A program made the translations under genes and the position numbers. A model generated the notes under the pieces. The model was not told the DNA's origin. It was given only the letters and a program-made list of their open reading frames with translations, and made no database searches. Of a stretch of 64,000 nucleotides of DNA, positions 1-7,133 are shown one piece after another. The DNA is from an uncultured Clostridia bacterium (GTDB lineage: Bacteria > Bacillota > Clostridia > Oscillospirales > Ruminococcaceae). Where the stretch lies: positions 12,740 to 76,739 of the forward strand of contig CANDEV010000013.1 of the NCBI GenBank assembly GCA_947383835.1. The letters are read 5' to 3'. Positions within the stretch are counted from its first letter, which is position 1, and every line of letters begins with the position of its first letter.

Positions 1-51
1 AGCGGCGCGGGGTGGATCTCACTCGGCAGCAAGTATGTTAAGAAAATTTAG
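1..51 (+). CDS. C-terminal end of a phage-type endolysin (partial)
   Basis: The window opens inside a frame reading SGAGWISLGSKYVKKI before a TAG stop at 49-51. A GWISL...YVKK ending is typical of the SH3-like cell-wall binding domain at the C-terminus of Firmicutes phage amidases and other endolysins. The holin gene starts 54 bases downstream, which fits a lysis cassette. Only 16 residues are visible, so the catalytic class cannot be told. The endolysin call rests on this short tail and on the neighbour. Confidence 0.55.
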   Translation, partial: SGAGWISLGSKYVKKI

Positions 52-105
52 GTCAAATGCAGTAAAATGCGTTTGACCTAAAAATATTTTTAGGAGGTAT
101 TTTTT

Positions 106-303
106 ATGAAAACAGATTTCAAAAAATGGATTAAAGCCGCAGGTGTACGCGCGGTAAAAACGGTCGCGCAGACCGCCGTTGCAACGGTGGGAACGTCCGC
201 AGTGATCAGCGCGGTGGATTGGAAATTCGTTGTTTCCGCTTCGGTTCTGGCTGGACTTCTTTCCTTGCTCACAAGCATTGCCGGGCTTCCCGAAGTAGAG
301 TAA
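106..303 (+). CDS. Phage holin (r1t-like)
   Basis: Small membrane protein of 65 residues. A basic N-terminal segment is followed by two hydrophobic stretches, about residues 20-36 and 40-60. The ending VSASVLAGLLSLLTSIAGLP resembles r1t-type holins of Firmicutes phages. Such proteins oligomerise in the cytoplasmic membrane and let the endolysin reach peptidoglycan. The start is fixed by a TAGGAGGT ribosome site eight bases upstream. It lies directly after the endolysin tail. No other prophage structural gene is visible, so this may be the edge of a prophage or a remnant. Confidence 0.75.
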   Translation: MKTDFKKWIKAAGVRAVKTVAQTAVATVGTSAVISAVDWKFVVSASVLAGLLSLLTSIAGLPEVE

Positions 304-361
304 TTTTTATCAAAAATGCGGCGGGAATTTCCTGCCGCAAATATTTTTTTGGAGGTATGTT

Positions 362-1072
362 ATGAAATCATTTATCCCATGGATAGGCGGGAAATCCCTG
401 CTTGCCAAAAAGATCGCCGCGGAATTTCCAAACGATCTCGGACGGTACATTGAAGTTTTCGGCGGCGGTGCTTCGGTGCTGTTTTCGTCCGAAAAGTACG
501 CAAAAATTGAGGTCTACAACGACGCTAACGGCGACCTTGTGAATTTATTCCGCTGCATTAAATATCACCGCGAGGAATTACAGAAAGAAATTAGGTACTA
601 TTTAAACAGCCGAGAAATGTTCGGCGATATTCGGCAAAAGCTTTCCTGCATGGGATTTACCGACATTCAAAGAGCGGCTATGTTTTATGTGATTGTTAAG
701 ACATCTTTCGGCGGGGACGCTCGGTCATACGGCTGCTTTAGTCGGGAAATAAAAACGGATAATTTCGCGGATATTGAGAAGCGAATTTCTTCCGTAGAAA
801 TTGAGCATAAGGACTTTGAAAAATTGATAAAACAGTACGACCGTCCCGACGCGCTTTTTTATTGCGACCCGCCTTATCATACCACGGAGGATAATTATTC
901 GGAACGGTTTTCCGAAGCGGATCATTATCGTTTGAACGGTGTTTTAACGGCGTTAAAAGGGCGTTTTATACTGTCCTATAACGATGATGATTTCGTCCGT
1001 GGGCTGTATAAGGATTTTAATATTCAAGCGATTTCGCGGAAGAATAATCTTTCTTCCGGACAGTTCAAGTAG
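362..1072 (+). CDS. Dam-type adenine-specific DNA methyltransferase with a premature amber stop
   Basis: D12-class N6-adenine methyltransferase of 236 residues. It would transfer a methyl group from S-adenosylmethionine to adenine in a short target. The N-terminal PWIGGKSLLAKKI matches the family's motif I (residues 6-18). Motif IV DPPY is at about residue 169. The ribosome site is GGAGGT before the ATG at 362. The frame stops at TAG (1070-1072), but the next in-frame codons read VIIKNY and then TGA at 1091-1093. Family members often end in KEVIIKNY or similar, so the TAG probably replaces one codon six residues from the true end. The catalytic core is complete. The place after the holin suggests a phage-borne gene. 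Confidence 0.85.
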   Translation: MKSFIPWIGGKSLLAKKIAAEFPNDLGRYIEVFGGGASVLFSSEKYAKIEVYNDANGDLVNLFRCIKYHREELQKEIRYYLNSREMFGDIRQKLSCMGFTDIQRAAMFYVIVKTSFGGDARSYGCFSREIKTDNFADIEKRISSVEIEHKDFEKLIKQYDRPDALFYCDPPYHTTEDNYSERFSEADHYRLNGVLTALKGRFILSYNDDDFVRGLYKDFNIQAISRKNNLSSGQFK

Positions 1073-1164
1073 GTCATTATCAAAAATTACTGATATTTTT
1101 TTTTAACGCACAAATAACGGATTTTGTTATTTGCGGGCTAACAAAACTATCAGGGAGGGATATT

Positions 1165-1371
1165 ATGATAAAAATTAATCTGCGGAAATTATTGTCCGAT
1201 CGAAATATGACACAATCGGAGCTTGCCGCGCGGACGGGTATTCGACAGTCCACAATTTGCGATATTTGCGGTAATTCATGCACTTTTCTCAAGCTTGAGC
1301 ATATTGACAAAATCTGCTCCGTTCTGGGGTGCAAATTGTGCGAACTGATAATTTTTTCGGAAAATTTGTGA
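1165..1371 (+). CDS. Small Cro/CI-type HTH regulator
   Basis: A 68-residue protein made almost only of one helix-turn-helix domain. It reads as helices around LRKLLSDRNMTQSELAARTG and RQSTICDI, then a LEHIDKICSVLGC helix. This matches the compact Cro/CI family (YozG-like) found in Clostridia and phages. The ATG at 1165 follows GGGAGG at a good distance. It lies between the methylase and another HTH gene and may belong to the phage remnant. The DNA target is unknown. Confidence 0.75.
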   Translation: MIKINLRKLLSDRNMTQSELAARTGIRQSTICDICGNSCTFLKLEHIDKICSVLGCKLCELIIFSENL

Positions 1372-1454
1372 AATCTTGTAGTAAAAATAGTCTTTTCGGT
1401 GGTTTATCTATATGGAGGGAATTCCTCTAATAAATAACCGAAAGGACTGGTTTT

Positions 1455-1691
1455 ATGTGTTTTAATGAAAAATTCGGACTGTTTATGCGTAATTGCAGGG
1501 AGGAGAAAAAGTTAAGCCGTGAAAGGCTTGCTGAAATCTGCGACATCAGCGACAGGTGCATAAGCAATATTGAGCGCGGCGTGTCTGAGCCGAAGATGAT
1601 AACGGCTGTGAAGCTCTGGAAAGCGTTGGAGATAGACCCCGACAAGCTCGCCGAGGTCTTTCAGGATATTTATGTACATATTTTATTGTGA
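1455..1691 (+). CDS. XRE-type HTH regulator, intact member of a local family
   Basis: A 78-residue protein with an XRE helix-turn-helix: KLSRERLAEICDISDRCISN is followed by IERGVSEPKMITAVKLWKAL. It ends VHILL. Two decayed relatives lie on the opposite strand near 51 kb (50940-51164 and 51320-51514). They share DISDRCISNIER and SEPRIIAAVRLCKALE/VHIL blocks, so this is the intact member of a dispersed family. AAAGGA precedes the ATG. A near-palindrome, GAGGGAATTCCTC, upstream at about 1415-1427 could be an operator. The segment after the gene resembles the hairpin and flank after the DUF6514 gene at 50.7 kb. Confidence 0.75.
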   Translation: MCFNEKFGLFMRNCREEKKLSRERLAEICDISDRCISNIERGVSEPKMITAVKLWKALEIDPDKLAEVFQDIYVHILL

Positions 1692-1699
1692 TTTATTTT

Positions 1700-1758
1700 C
1701 ATATGAAAATGGACGGTGATAATCTTTTGTGCTATACTTATTTTGTAAGCTGATTTAA
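1700..1758 (+). repeat. Copy of the 50.6 kb repeat, half hairpin
   Basis: The segment from CATATGAAAATGGACGG to GTAAGCTGATTTA is close to the reverse complement of 50638-50690. At 50.6 kb the shared part is one arm of a perfect 19-bp hairpin. Here the left arm is missing and the sequence joins the end of the HTH gene. This fits deletion of a DUF6514 gene plus half a terminator from an ancestral HTH-DUF6514 cassette. Confidence 0.6.
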
Positions 1759-1784
1759 CCGATAGGGTTGCGCTCCTTAATTTT

Positions 1785-1833
1785 AAAACCCCGCTTCAAA
1801 TGTCATTTACTGGCAATTTGAAGCGGGGTTTTT
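1785..1833. terminator. Strong bidirectional terminator
   Basis: AAAACCCCGCTTCAAAT and its near-exact reverse complement are separated by a 13-base loop and end in a T run, with an A run on the other side. It can end transcripts from both flanking genes. Confidence 0.85.
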
Positions 1834-1910
1834 GCGTTTTGGGTGTCACTTTTTTGTGTTTTGCGCGGCAGGCTACAAAAAGCGTTTTTTATTGGCGTAA
1901 ATTTTCCAAA

Positions 1911-2498
1911 TCAGGCGGCTGTATTCAAAAGCCTGCCGCTGTCGTAGGTCGGGTCGGACTTGCCCACATTGTACTTGTCGGCTAGGTTGTTTTCAGAGGC
2001 GTTTTTTGTGGTTGTACGCGTAGTTCCGCCTGAAACATAGACCTTGCCGCACTCGGGACAGATATTTGTGTGTATCGTCACGCTCTGGGAAACTATCTCC
2101 CTGCCCTCGCGCTCCGCCTTGGAACGGTTTCTGCTGACGTGCTCCTGCTCGTGACTTCTTACCGCAGTTCCCGCCGATTTGGGGTCAACCCTTGTGGGGG
2201 TCTGGAAGGACACGCCGGAATCGTCCGAGCCGTCCTGATATTTTCTGTTTTTGCAGGTCTGGCACTCAAAGGAATCGAAGCGGCGTTTCCTGTCCGCCTC
2301 GGGGGAAAGCTTTCCGCTGCTTGGCGAGCCGTCCGCGGTGTTTTTCGGGAGTTGTGAAACGCCGAGCATACCGTTTCCCTCGGCGGGAGCCGCACTGTCC
2401 GCAGCGTTTTTGCGGTAGACAGCCATTCCGTAGGAAGCTCCTCCGAAGCCTGTCATAGAGTTTGAGATACCAACGCCGATCGGTGAGATTGCCGACAT
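1911..2498 (-). CDS. SprA-related putative zinc-binding protein
   Basis: A 195-residue protein without a clear signal peptide. The middle has a CQTCKNRKYQDGSDD segment, then HEQEHVSRN (an HxxxH pair), then a second CPECG pair. The two CxxC pairs suggest zinc binding. The arrangement resembles the SprA-related family, sometimes called putative metalloproteases. The canonical HExxH motif is not exact, since HEQEH has different spacing, so protease activity is unproven. The N-terminal third is low-complexity Ala/Gly/Ser. AAGGAGGT precedes the ATG at 2498. It is transcribed towards the terminator at 1785-1833. Confidence 0.6.
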   Translation of the reverse strand: MSAISPIGVGISNSMTGFGGASYGMAVYRKNAADSAAPAEGNGMLGVSQLPKNTADGSPSSGKLSPEADRKRRFDSFECQTCKNRKYQDGSDDSGVSFQTPTRVDPKSAGTAVRSHEQEHVSRNRSKAEREGREIVSQSVTIHTNICPECGKVYVSGGTTRTTTKNASENNLADKYNVGKSDPTYDSGRLLNTAA

Positions 2499-2641
2499 AA
2501 AAATTACCTCCTTTTATGTAAAATTTTTATTCAGCATTATTATAGCACAAAATATACTGCAAAGTCAATGTCTTTGTGTAAAAAATACCGCACTTCTGAC
2601 AGTGCGGCAAAATATTTTTCGCTTATAGGTTCAAAATCCCT

Positions 2642-2863
2642 TTATCTGTTTCGTCCTACGACAAGCCAATGTATAAGCGCAACAGGTATTGCAAGCCAGC
2701 CGAAAGCCATTCCCCACACAATGTTTTTCACAAATAAATTGTATAGGCTGTTCGTATATTCGGCAACCACTCCAAATATGTTTGCCTTTACATATTTTAC
2801 CGCTATCATTCCTAAAATTGTGTAAATCAGAATTCCGATTGCTATTACTCCTTCGTTGCTCAT
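2642..2863 (-). CDS. Small two-helix membrane protein
   Basis: A 73-residue hydrophobic protein with two membrane segments, about residues 4-28 and 47-69, ending in a basic GRNR. The ATG at 2863 follows AAAGGAG. It is transcribed away from the XRE gene at 3005, with 140 bases between them holding an operator-like palindrome. A very similar layout occurs at 23540-24235, also with a 73-residue membrane protein. Function unknown. Confidence 0.6.
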   Translation of the reverse strand: MSNEGVIAIGILIYTILGMIAVKYVKANIFGVVAEYTNSLYNLFVKNIVWGMAFGWLAIPVALIHWLVVGRNR

Positions 2864-2961
2864 TATTTAACAACTCCTTTCATTTTTTGACAAAATCCAA
2901 CATATTACGAGGATTTTACCCATATTATAACATACATATATTTGGTTTGTCAAGTAAAAAT

Positions 2962-2984
2962 AAAGAAATATGTTATATTTCTTT
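2962..2984. promoter_or_regulatory. Palindromic operator candidate
   Basis: AAAGAAATAT-GTT-ATATTTCTTT is a perfect 10-bp inverted repeat with a 3-base spacer. It lies just upstream of the ribosome site of the XRE gene and between the divergent genes. This is a natural binding site for the XRE protein encoded next to it. Confidence 0.55.
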
Positions 2985-3004
2985 AAAAGGAGGCAAGATA
3001 TATC

Positions 3005-3337
3005 ATGGCACATTATCCAAGAATAAGAGATCTGCGGGAAGACAGCGACAAAACCCAACGGGAGGTCGCCGATTATCTGGGTACGGCTTACCAATATTAC
3101 GCGGTCTATGAAAAGGGTACAAGCGAGATACCGTTTGAACGCGCAATTGCCCTTGCGAAATATTACGACGTAAGCCTTGACTATATTGCGGGCTTGACAA
3201 ACAACAAAAAAGGGCTTTCCGGCAGCAGTCTTTCACCTGAACAGCAGGAGCTTCTGAAGCTTGCGGGAAGCTTTTCGGATACCGAAAAAAAGCGTCTTAT
3301 AAAGCTTTTGAAAGCATTGATAAATTCAATAAAGTAA
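3005..3337 (+). CDS. XRE-family regulator with C-terminal helical tail
   Basis: A 110-residue protein. The N-terminal HTH (residues 5-62) contains LREDSDKTQREVADYLGTA and YEKGTSEIPFERAIALAKYY, then DVSLDYIAGL, typical of Clostridial XRE proteins. The C-terminal part, LSPEQQELLKLAGSFSDTEK, is a short helical segment probably used for dimer formation. AAAGGAGG precedes the ATG. It is divergent from the small membrane protein gene and probably controls both through the palindrome at 2962. The regulator at 23540-23872 has the same length and design. Confidence 0.8.
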   Translation: MAHYPRIRDLREDSDKTQREVADYLGTAYQYYAVYEKGTSEIPFERAIALAKYYDVSLDYIAGLTNNKKGLSGSSLSPEQQELLKLAGSFSDTEKKRLIKLLKALINSIK

Positions 3338-3340
3338 AGG

Positions 3341-3369
3341 TTGCTTTTCGCAATGAAATATAGTATAAT
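3341..3369 (+). promoter_or_regulatory. Sigma-A type promoter for the PH-domain operon
   Basis: TTGCTT, 17 bases, then TATAAT, about 35 bases upstream of the ATG at 3405. Confidence 0.6.
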
Positions 3370-3404
3370 TATTACAGAAAATTTATCTGAAAAGGGTTGA
3401 TATT

Positions 3405-3800
3405 ATGGCAAAAACTGAACAGAACTGGATATGGACGGACAAAAAACGGACGCTCTTCGGCTTGCCGATCTCGTTTACAAGGTATATTCTTACGGAGAAA
3501 AAATTTATCACCCGCAAAGGCTTTCTCTCCATTACCGAGGACGAGCTTGAGCTTTACCGCGTTATCGACAAGAGTCTTAAGCTTCCTATCGGACAGCGTA
3601 TTTTCGGCTGCGGCACGGTCATTATAAACTGCCGCGACGCCGACACTCCTGTGAAAGAGGTAACGTCTATAAAAGACCCCAGAGGCTTTATGGAGGTTCT
3701 TGAAAAACACGTTGACATTCAGCGCGACAAGTACCGCACACGGGGCAGGGACATGATAGCTCCCGACCGCATGGAGTGCGACCACGACGACGAGGACTGA
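3405..3800 (+). CDS. PH-domain-like protein
   Basis: A 131-residue soluble protein. Residues 1-95 read as the beta-rich bacterial PH fold: SFTRYILTEKKFITRKGFLS, IDKSLKLPIGQRIFGCGTV, then KEVTSIKDPRGFMEVLEKHV. This pattern is common in short bacterial PH proteins. The C-terminus is charged and acidic, with no membrane helix. It has its own promoter and is followed three bases later by the FkbM gene, so the two are probably co-transcribed. Ligand and role unknown. Confidence 0.6.
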   Translation: MAKTEQNWIWTDKKRTLFGLPISFTRYILTEKKFITRKGFLSITEDELELYRVIDKSLKLPIGQRIFGCGTVIINCRDADTPVKEVTSIKDPRGFMEVLEKHVDIQRDKYRTRGRDMIAPDRMECDHDDED

Positions 3801-3803
3801 CCC

Positions 3804-4913
3804 ATGCTTGATTTTATTGTCGAAAAAACGGATTGCTGGGACTATTTAAAAAGCACCGAGCTGCCCATATTCATCTATGGCATGGGGGACGGCGCTCTGA
3901 AAATAATGCGGGTATTCGAGCAGTACGGCATACCGCTTGCGGGATTTTTTGCCAGCGATGAATTTGTCCGCGGACACACCTTTCAGGGGCATTTGGTGCA
4001 TACTCTTTCGCAAATCGAAAATCTTATTGACGACTTTGTGGTAGTCCTCGCTTTTGCAGCGGGGTATCGGAGCCTTTACGACAGGATAAACGAAATTGCA
4101 AAGCGGCACACCCTCCTTGCACCCGACGTCCCCGTGGCAGGGGAGGGACTTTTTACATATGAGTACTGTCAAAAAAATGCTGAGAAAATACAATCGGTCT
4201 ATGATATGCTTGCGGACGAAAAATCGCGGCAGACCTACGCTGACGTGCTTAATTTTAAGATAAGCGGCAAGATAGAGTACCTTAATAACTGCACGTCCCC
4301 GAAAGAGGAAATTTACGGCAATATTATTCCTCTCGGCAGCGATGAGGTTTTTGCGGACTTGGGCGCGTATAACGGCGATACCGCAGCAGAATTTATCGAA
4401 GCCTGCAAATCCTGCGGCGGGAATTTCCGTCACATTTACGCGTTTGAGCCTAACCCGAAAAATTTTCGCAAGCTTACAAAAAATCTTACCGACAGCGATA
4501 AAGTCACTTTGTTTAATGCTGCTGCGGGACGTGAAAACGGCGTGACTGTTTTTTCCGCCAATGAGGGGAGAATGTCCCGTGAAAAGGGTTCGGGAAAGAC
4601 TGTGGAGATACCTGTACTTGCGGTGGACAAAGCAGTCACCGAAAATGTTACAATATTGAAGCTTGACGTTGAGGGCGGCGAGCGTGAAGCATTGTTGGGC
4701 GCGAGGAGACATATTGAAAACGGCGCAAAAATACTATGCTCCCTTTACCACCGAAACGAGGATATGTTCGATCTGCCGCTGCTGATAAAAAGTATCAATC
4801 CCGATTTGAAATTTTATATCAGACATCAGCTTTATATCCCTGCTTGGGAGACTAATTTGTACGCAGTACCAAAATGCAAAAAGGAGAATAATTATGATAA
4901 CCGAAGCGTTTGA
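3804..4913 (+). CDS. FkbM-family methyltransferase
   Basis: A 369-residue protein. The first 110 residues form a Rossmann-like region (FIYGMGDGALKIMRVFEQYG). The C-terminal part is an FkbM SAM-dependent methyltransferase: motif I VFADLGAYNGDTAAEF, IYAFEPNPKNFRKL, and ILKLDVEGGEREALLGA. Such enzymes methylate hydroxyls of sugars or secondary metabolites. The substrate cannot be told. A GAGGA site lies in the end of the preceding gene. The 3' end overlaps the CPBP gene by 20 bases. A second copy of this gene's C-terminal coding sequence remains at 6067-6166. Confidence 0.85.
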   Translation: MLDFIVEKTDCWDYLKSTELPIFIYGMGDGALKIMRVFEQYGIPLAGFFASDEFVRGHTFQGHLVHTLSQIENLIDDFVVVLAFAAGYRSLYDRINEIAKRHTLLAPDVPVAGEGLFTYEYCQKNAEKIQSVYDMLADEKSRQTYADVLNFKISGKIEYLNNCTSPKEEIYGNIIPLGSDEVFADLGAYNGDTAAEFIEACKSCGGNFRHIYAFEPNPKNFRKLTKNLTDSDKVTLFNAAAGRENGVTVFSANEGRMSREKGSGKTVEIPVLAVDKAVTENVTILKLDVEGGEREALLGARRHIENGAKILCSLYHRNEDMFDLPLLIKSINPDLKFYIRHQLYIPAWETNLYAVPKCKKENNYDNRSV

Positions 4914-5775
4914 CGATAGGTTCCAAGCAAGCCGAATAGAAAAATATATTAAAAAGAACCCTATTATTATATGCTGCATTTTGTTCGCTGTTTGTTTGTG
5001 CGCCAGATTTATCGAATACTTTGCAGTACGAACCGATGAAACGGTGATAGGTGAAAATCTGATCCACAAGGCTGTCGGTATCGTTCTGCTGTTTTTCGTA
5101 CTGAAAGCCGCGAATATGAAATGGAGTGATATTGGATTCGGCAGGCACGGTTTTATGAAAAACATCTTACAGGGACTGCTGCTAAGCGCGGTTTGCTTCG
5201 CTGTTTCCTACGGCGCTGAAATGACTATTTTATCGACAAGGGGCAGCGCGGCGCATATTGAACTCTACATAAGCGGGTTTTCTCTTACAGGTACAGCGGT
5301 CAAAAATACGGAAATAATTTTTTTCCTGCTCTGCATTGCTTTTAATTTAGTTAATGTTTGGATGGAGGAAGGACTGTTCCGCGGCTTTTTTGTCAAGATA
5401 CTTTCGGACAAGTATTCCTTTATAAAAGCCAATTTGGCTGCCGCTCTGTTTTTCGGGGTATGGCATTTTGTTATGCCTGTCAGGAGCTTCATTGACGGTG
5501 AATTGGAGTTCGGTCAAATGCTTCTGCTTACGGCGGGTTATATAGTCCTTTCAGGATTGATGAGCATAAAATGGGGATTGCTTTACAGAATAACTGGAAA
5601 GCTCTGGCTTGGCGCAGCCGACCATTTCTTTAATAATGCCGTTGCCTCCAATATGCTTCATGTTGTAACGGACAGCGGAGAAGATGAAATGCAGATCGTG
5701 CGGATCATGACGGCACAGATCATTTCGTTTGGCGTTGTTGCAACAGTTTACAGCAAGTACAAAAGAAAATCTTAA
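4894..5775 (+). CDS. CPBP-family intramembrane metalloprotease
   Basis: A 293-residue multi-pass membrane protein, with about 7-8 hydrophobic segments from residue 25 on. It carries the three motifs of the CPBP (CAAX protease and bacteriocin-processing) family: EEGLFRG, FGVWHFV, and HFFNNAV. These supply the glutamates, histidines and asparagine of the metal site in the membrane. Family members process prenylated proteins or bacteriocins, or give immunity. Here the substrate is unknown. AAGGAG precedes the ATG, which lies inside the end of the FkbM gene, so translation is coupled. Confidence 0.85.
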   Translation: MITEAFDDRFQASRIEKYIKKNPIIICCILFAVCLCARFIEYFAVRTDETVIGENLIHKAVGIVLLFFVLKAANMKWSDIGFGRHGFMKNILQGLLLSAVCFAVSYGAEMTILSTRGSAAHIELYISGFSLTGTAVKNTEIIFFLLCIAFNLVNVWMEEGLFRGFFVKILSDKYSFIKANLAAALFFGVWHFVMPVRSFIDGELEFGQMLLLTAGYIVLSGLMSIKWGLLYRITGKLWLGAADHFFNNAVASNMLHVVTDSGEDEMQIVRIMTAQIISFGVVATVYSKYKRKS

Positions 5776-5796
5776 TTAAAAATGGAGGTAGTTAAA

Positions 5797-6060
5797 ATGG
5801 GCGAATTAAGCAAATTGCCAAACATAGGCGAAAAGGTGGAGGAACAGCTAAACGCTGTTGATATTTTCACATATGAGGACTTGAAAAAATTCGGCGCAGA
5901 AAATGCTTGGCTGAAGATACAGAGCATTGATCCGTCCGCGTGCATATACCGTCTGCTTGCGCTGGAGGGCGCTTTGCAGGGCGTGCCGAAAAAGCTGCTC
6001 CCCGATGAACGGAAAGCAGAATTGAAAAAGTTTTACGAGGAACACAAGCTGTATAAATAG
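5797..6060 (+). CDS. TfoX C-terminal domain protein
   Basis: An 87-residue protein starting MGELSKLPNIGEK. It matches the C-terminal domain of TfoX/Sxy proteins, a helix-hairpin-helix-like fold with LPNIG, then IFTYEDLKKFGAENAWLKI and LYALEGA-type helices. Such free domains are common in Firmicutes. The competence role of full TfoX does not carry over. The ATG at 5797 is chosen because GGAGGT at 5784-5789 is its ribosome site; an earlier ATG at 5782 overlaps that site. It follows the CPBP gene closely. Confidence 0.8.
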   Translation: MGELSKLPNIGEKVEEQLNAVDIFTYEDLKKFGAENAWLKIQSIDPSACIYRLLALEGALQGVPKKLLPDERKAELKKFYEEHKLYK

Positions 6061-6066
6061 CAAAAA

Positions 6067-6166
6067 CGGAATATCAATTCCAAGCTGAATTTTTATGTAC
6101 GGCATAAGCTTTATATCCCTGCTTGGGAGATTAATTTGTATGCAGTGCAGAAAGAGGAGAATAAAA
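6067..6166 (+). pseudogene. Fragment duplicating the FkbM methyltransferase C-terminus
   Basis: Reading from 6070, the frame gives NINSKLNFYVRHKLYIPAWE and then INLYAVQKEENK. The end of the FkbM gene reads SINPDLKFYIRHQLYIPAWE, then TNLYAVPKCKKEN. DNA identity is also high, including CTTTATATCCCTGCTTGGGA and the following ribosome site. The rest of the second copy is gone. CPBP and TfoX genes lie between the full gene and this scar. Confidence 0.8.
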
Positions 6167-6436
6167 ATGCAAGGCGAATGGAAACTTTTCAAAACTGCGA
6201 GTGGGCATTTATCCTGTGAAAATTACAGTCTTAAATCCCGCGATATTGAAAACGTGGAAAAAGTTATCGAACAGCATTTCGGTACCGGCATACTTAGTCG
6301 TATGAACATTCTTGTATACTGGGACTGGTACTCCGGGGTTTATATTATGCCAAATGTTTTGGGTGAAAAAAGTATGTCAAGAGGAGATAAATTCGTAAAG
6401 GAAATTTATGAATTTCTGAAAAGTACAGAAATTTAA
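6167..6436 (+). CDS. Hypothetical protein, 89 residues
   Basis: Unrecognised small soluble protein. It starts MQGEWKLFKTASG at the ATG at 6167, behind AGAGGAG, which comes from the duplicated FkbM end. No membrane segment or metal motif is seen. It has mixed alpha/beta character with an aromatic YWDWYSGVYIM stretch. It is followed by the hydrolase gene 20 bases later, so it probably belongs to the same transcript. Confidence 0.55.
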   Translation: MQGEWKLFKTASGHLSCENYSLKSRDIENVEKVIEQHFGTGILSRMNILVYWDWYSGVYIMPNVLGEKSMSRGDKFVKEIYEFLKSTEI

Positions 6437-6456
6437 AAAAATTTGGAGGATAATTT

Positions 6457-6984
6457 ATGGTACTGCTTGTTATCGACGCGCAAAAGGAGATCACAAACGA
6501 ACGCTTATACAAATTCAGCGAGTTTGTTTCAACCGTAAAAATGCTGATAAAAACGGCTCGGGAAAACAGCGTTGAAGTGATTTTCGTCCGCCATGACGAC
6601 GGCGCGGGAACGCCCATGACAAAGGGTCTTGACGGTTTTGAGATTTACGAGGGGTTTGCTCCCGAACAGGACGAAAAAATATTTGACAAGCAGGTGAACA
6701 GTCCCTTTAAAGACACGGGGCTTGCGGAATATTTATCGGAAAAAGGCGAAACGGAAATTATTATTACGGGGCTGCAAACCGATTACTGCATTGACGCGGC
6801 GGTAAAATGCGGCTTTGAACGTGGGTACAGAATAATTGTCCCGCAGTACGCAAACACCACCTTTGACAACAAATTTATGACCGCCGAGAGCAGCTATGAA
6901 TACTACAACAATTTCATGTGGAACGGCAGATACGCAGAGTGTATTTCCGCGGAGGAAGCTGTTTTGAAAATGCGGAGCAGGTAG
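6457..6984 (+). CDS. Isochorismatase-family cysteine hydrolase
   Basis: A 175-residue protein of the isochorismatase-like fold. The catalytic triad is visible: Asp7 in LLVIDAQKE, Lys78 in FDKQVNSPF, and Cys111 in GLQTDYCIDAAV. GLQTD before the cysteine holds the usual cis-peptide region. Relatives hydrolyse nicotinamide, carbamoyl compounds or isochorismate. The length and motifs fit the general cysteine hydrolases of Firmicutes and do not point to one substrate. GGAGG precedes the ATG. It ends the cluster that begins at 3405. Confidence 0.85.
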   Translation: MVLLVIDAQKEITNERLYKFSEFVSTVKMLIKTARENSVEVIFVRHDDGAGTPMTKGLDGFEIYEGFAPEQDEKIFDKQVNSPFKDTGLAEYLSEKGETEIIITGLQTDYCIDAAVKCGFERGYRIIVPQYANTTFDNKFMTAESSYEYYNNFMWNGRYAECISAEEAVLKMRSR

Positions 6985-7054
6985 TGTCCATTGTTCTGTT
7001 CCGGCGTTTTTATTGCAGCAATGCAAATTTATTTCAGTTGGTGTGAATTTTGCA

Positions 7055-7083
7055 TTGACATATTGACAAAAATAGTGTAATAT
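7055..7083 (+). promoter_or_regulatory. Promoter of pyruvate kinase
   Basis: TTGACA, 17 bases, TAATAT, about 50 bases before the ATG. A second TTGACA at 7063-7068 gives an alternative pairing. Confidence 0.55.
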
Positions 7084-7133
7084 GATAAATGGAAAAAATT
7101 TTGTAAAAATAAACTGTAAAGGAATGTTGCTTT

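Noticed and set aside
3846..4712. A 288-codon minus-strand frame under the FkbM gene
   Set aside because: It lies fully opposite a gene with clear FkbM motifs; its translation matches no family and has no ribosome site.
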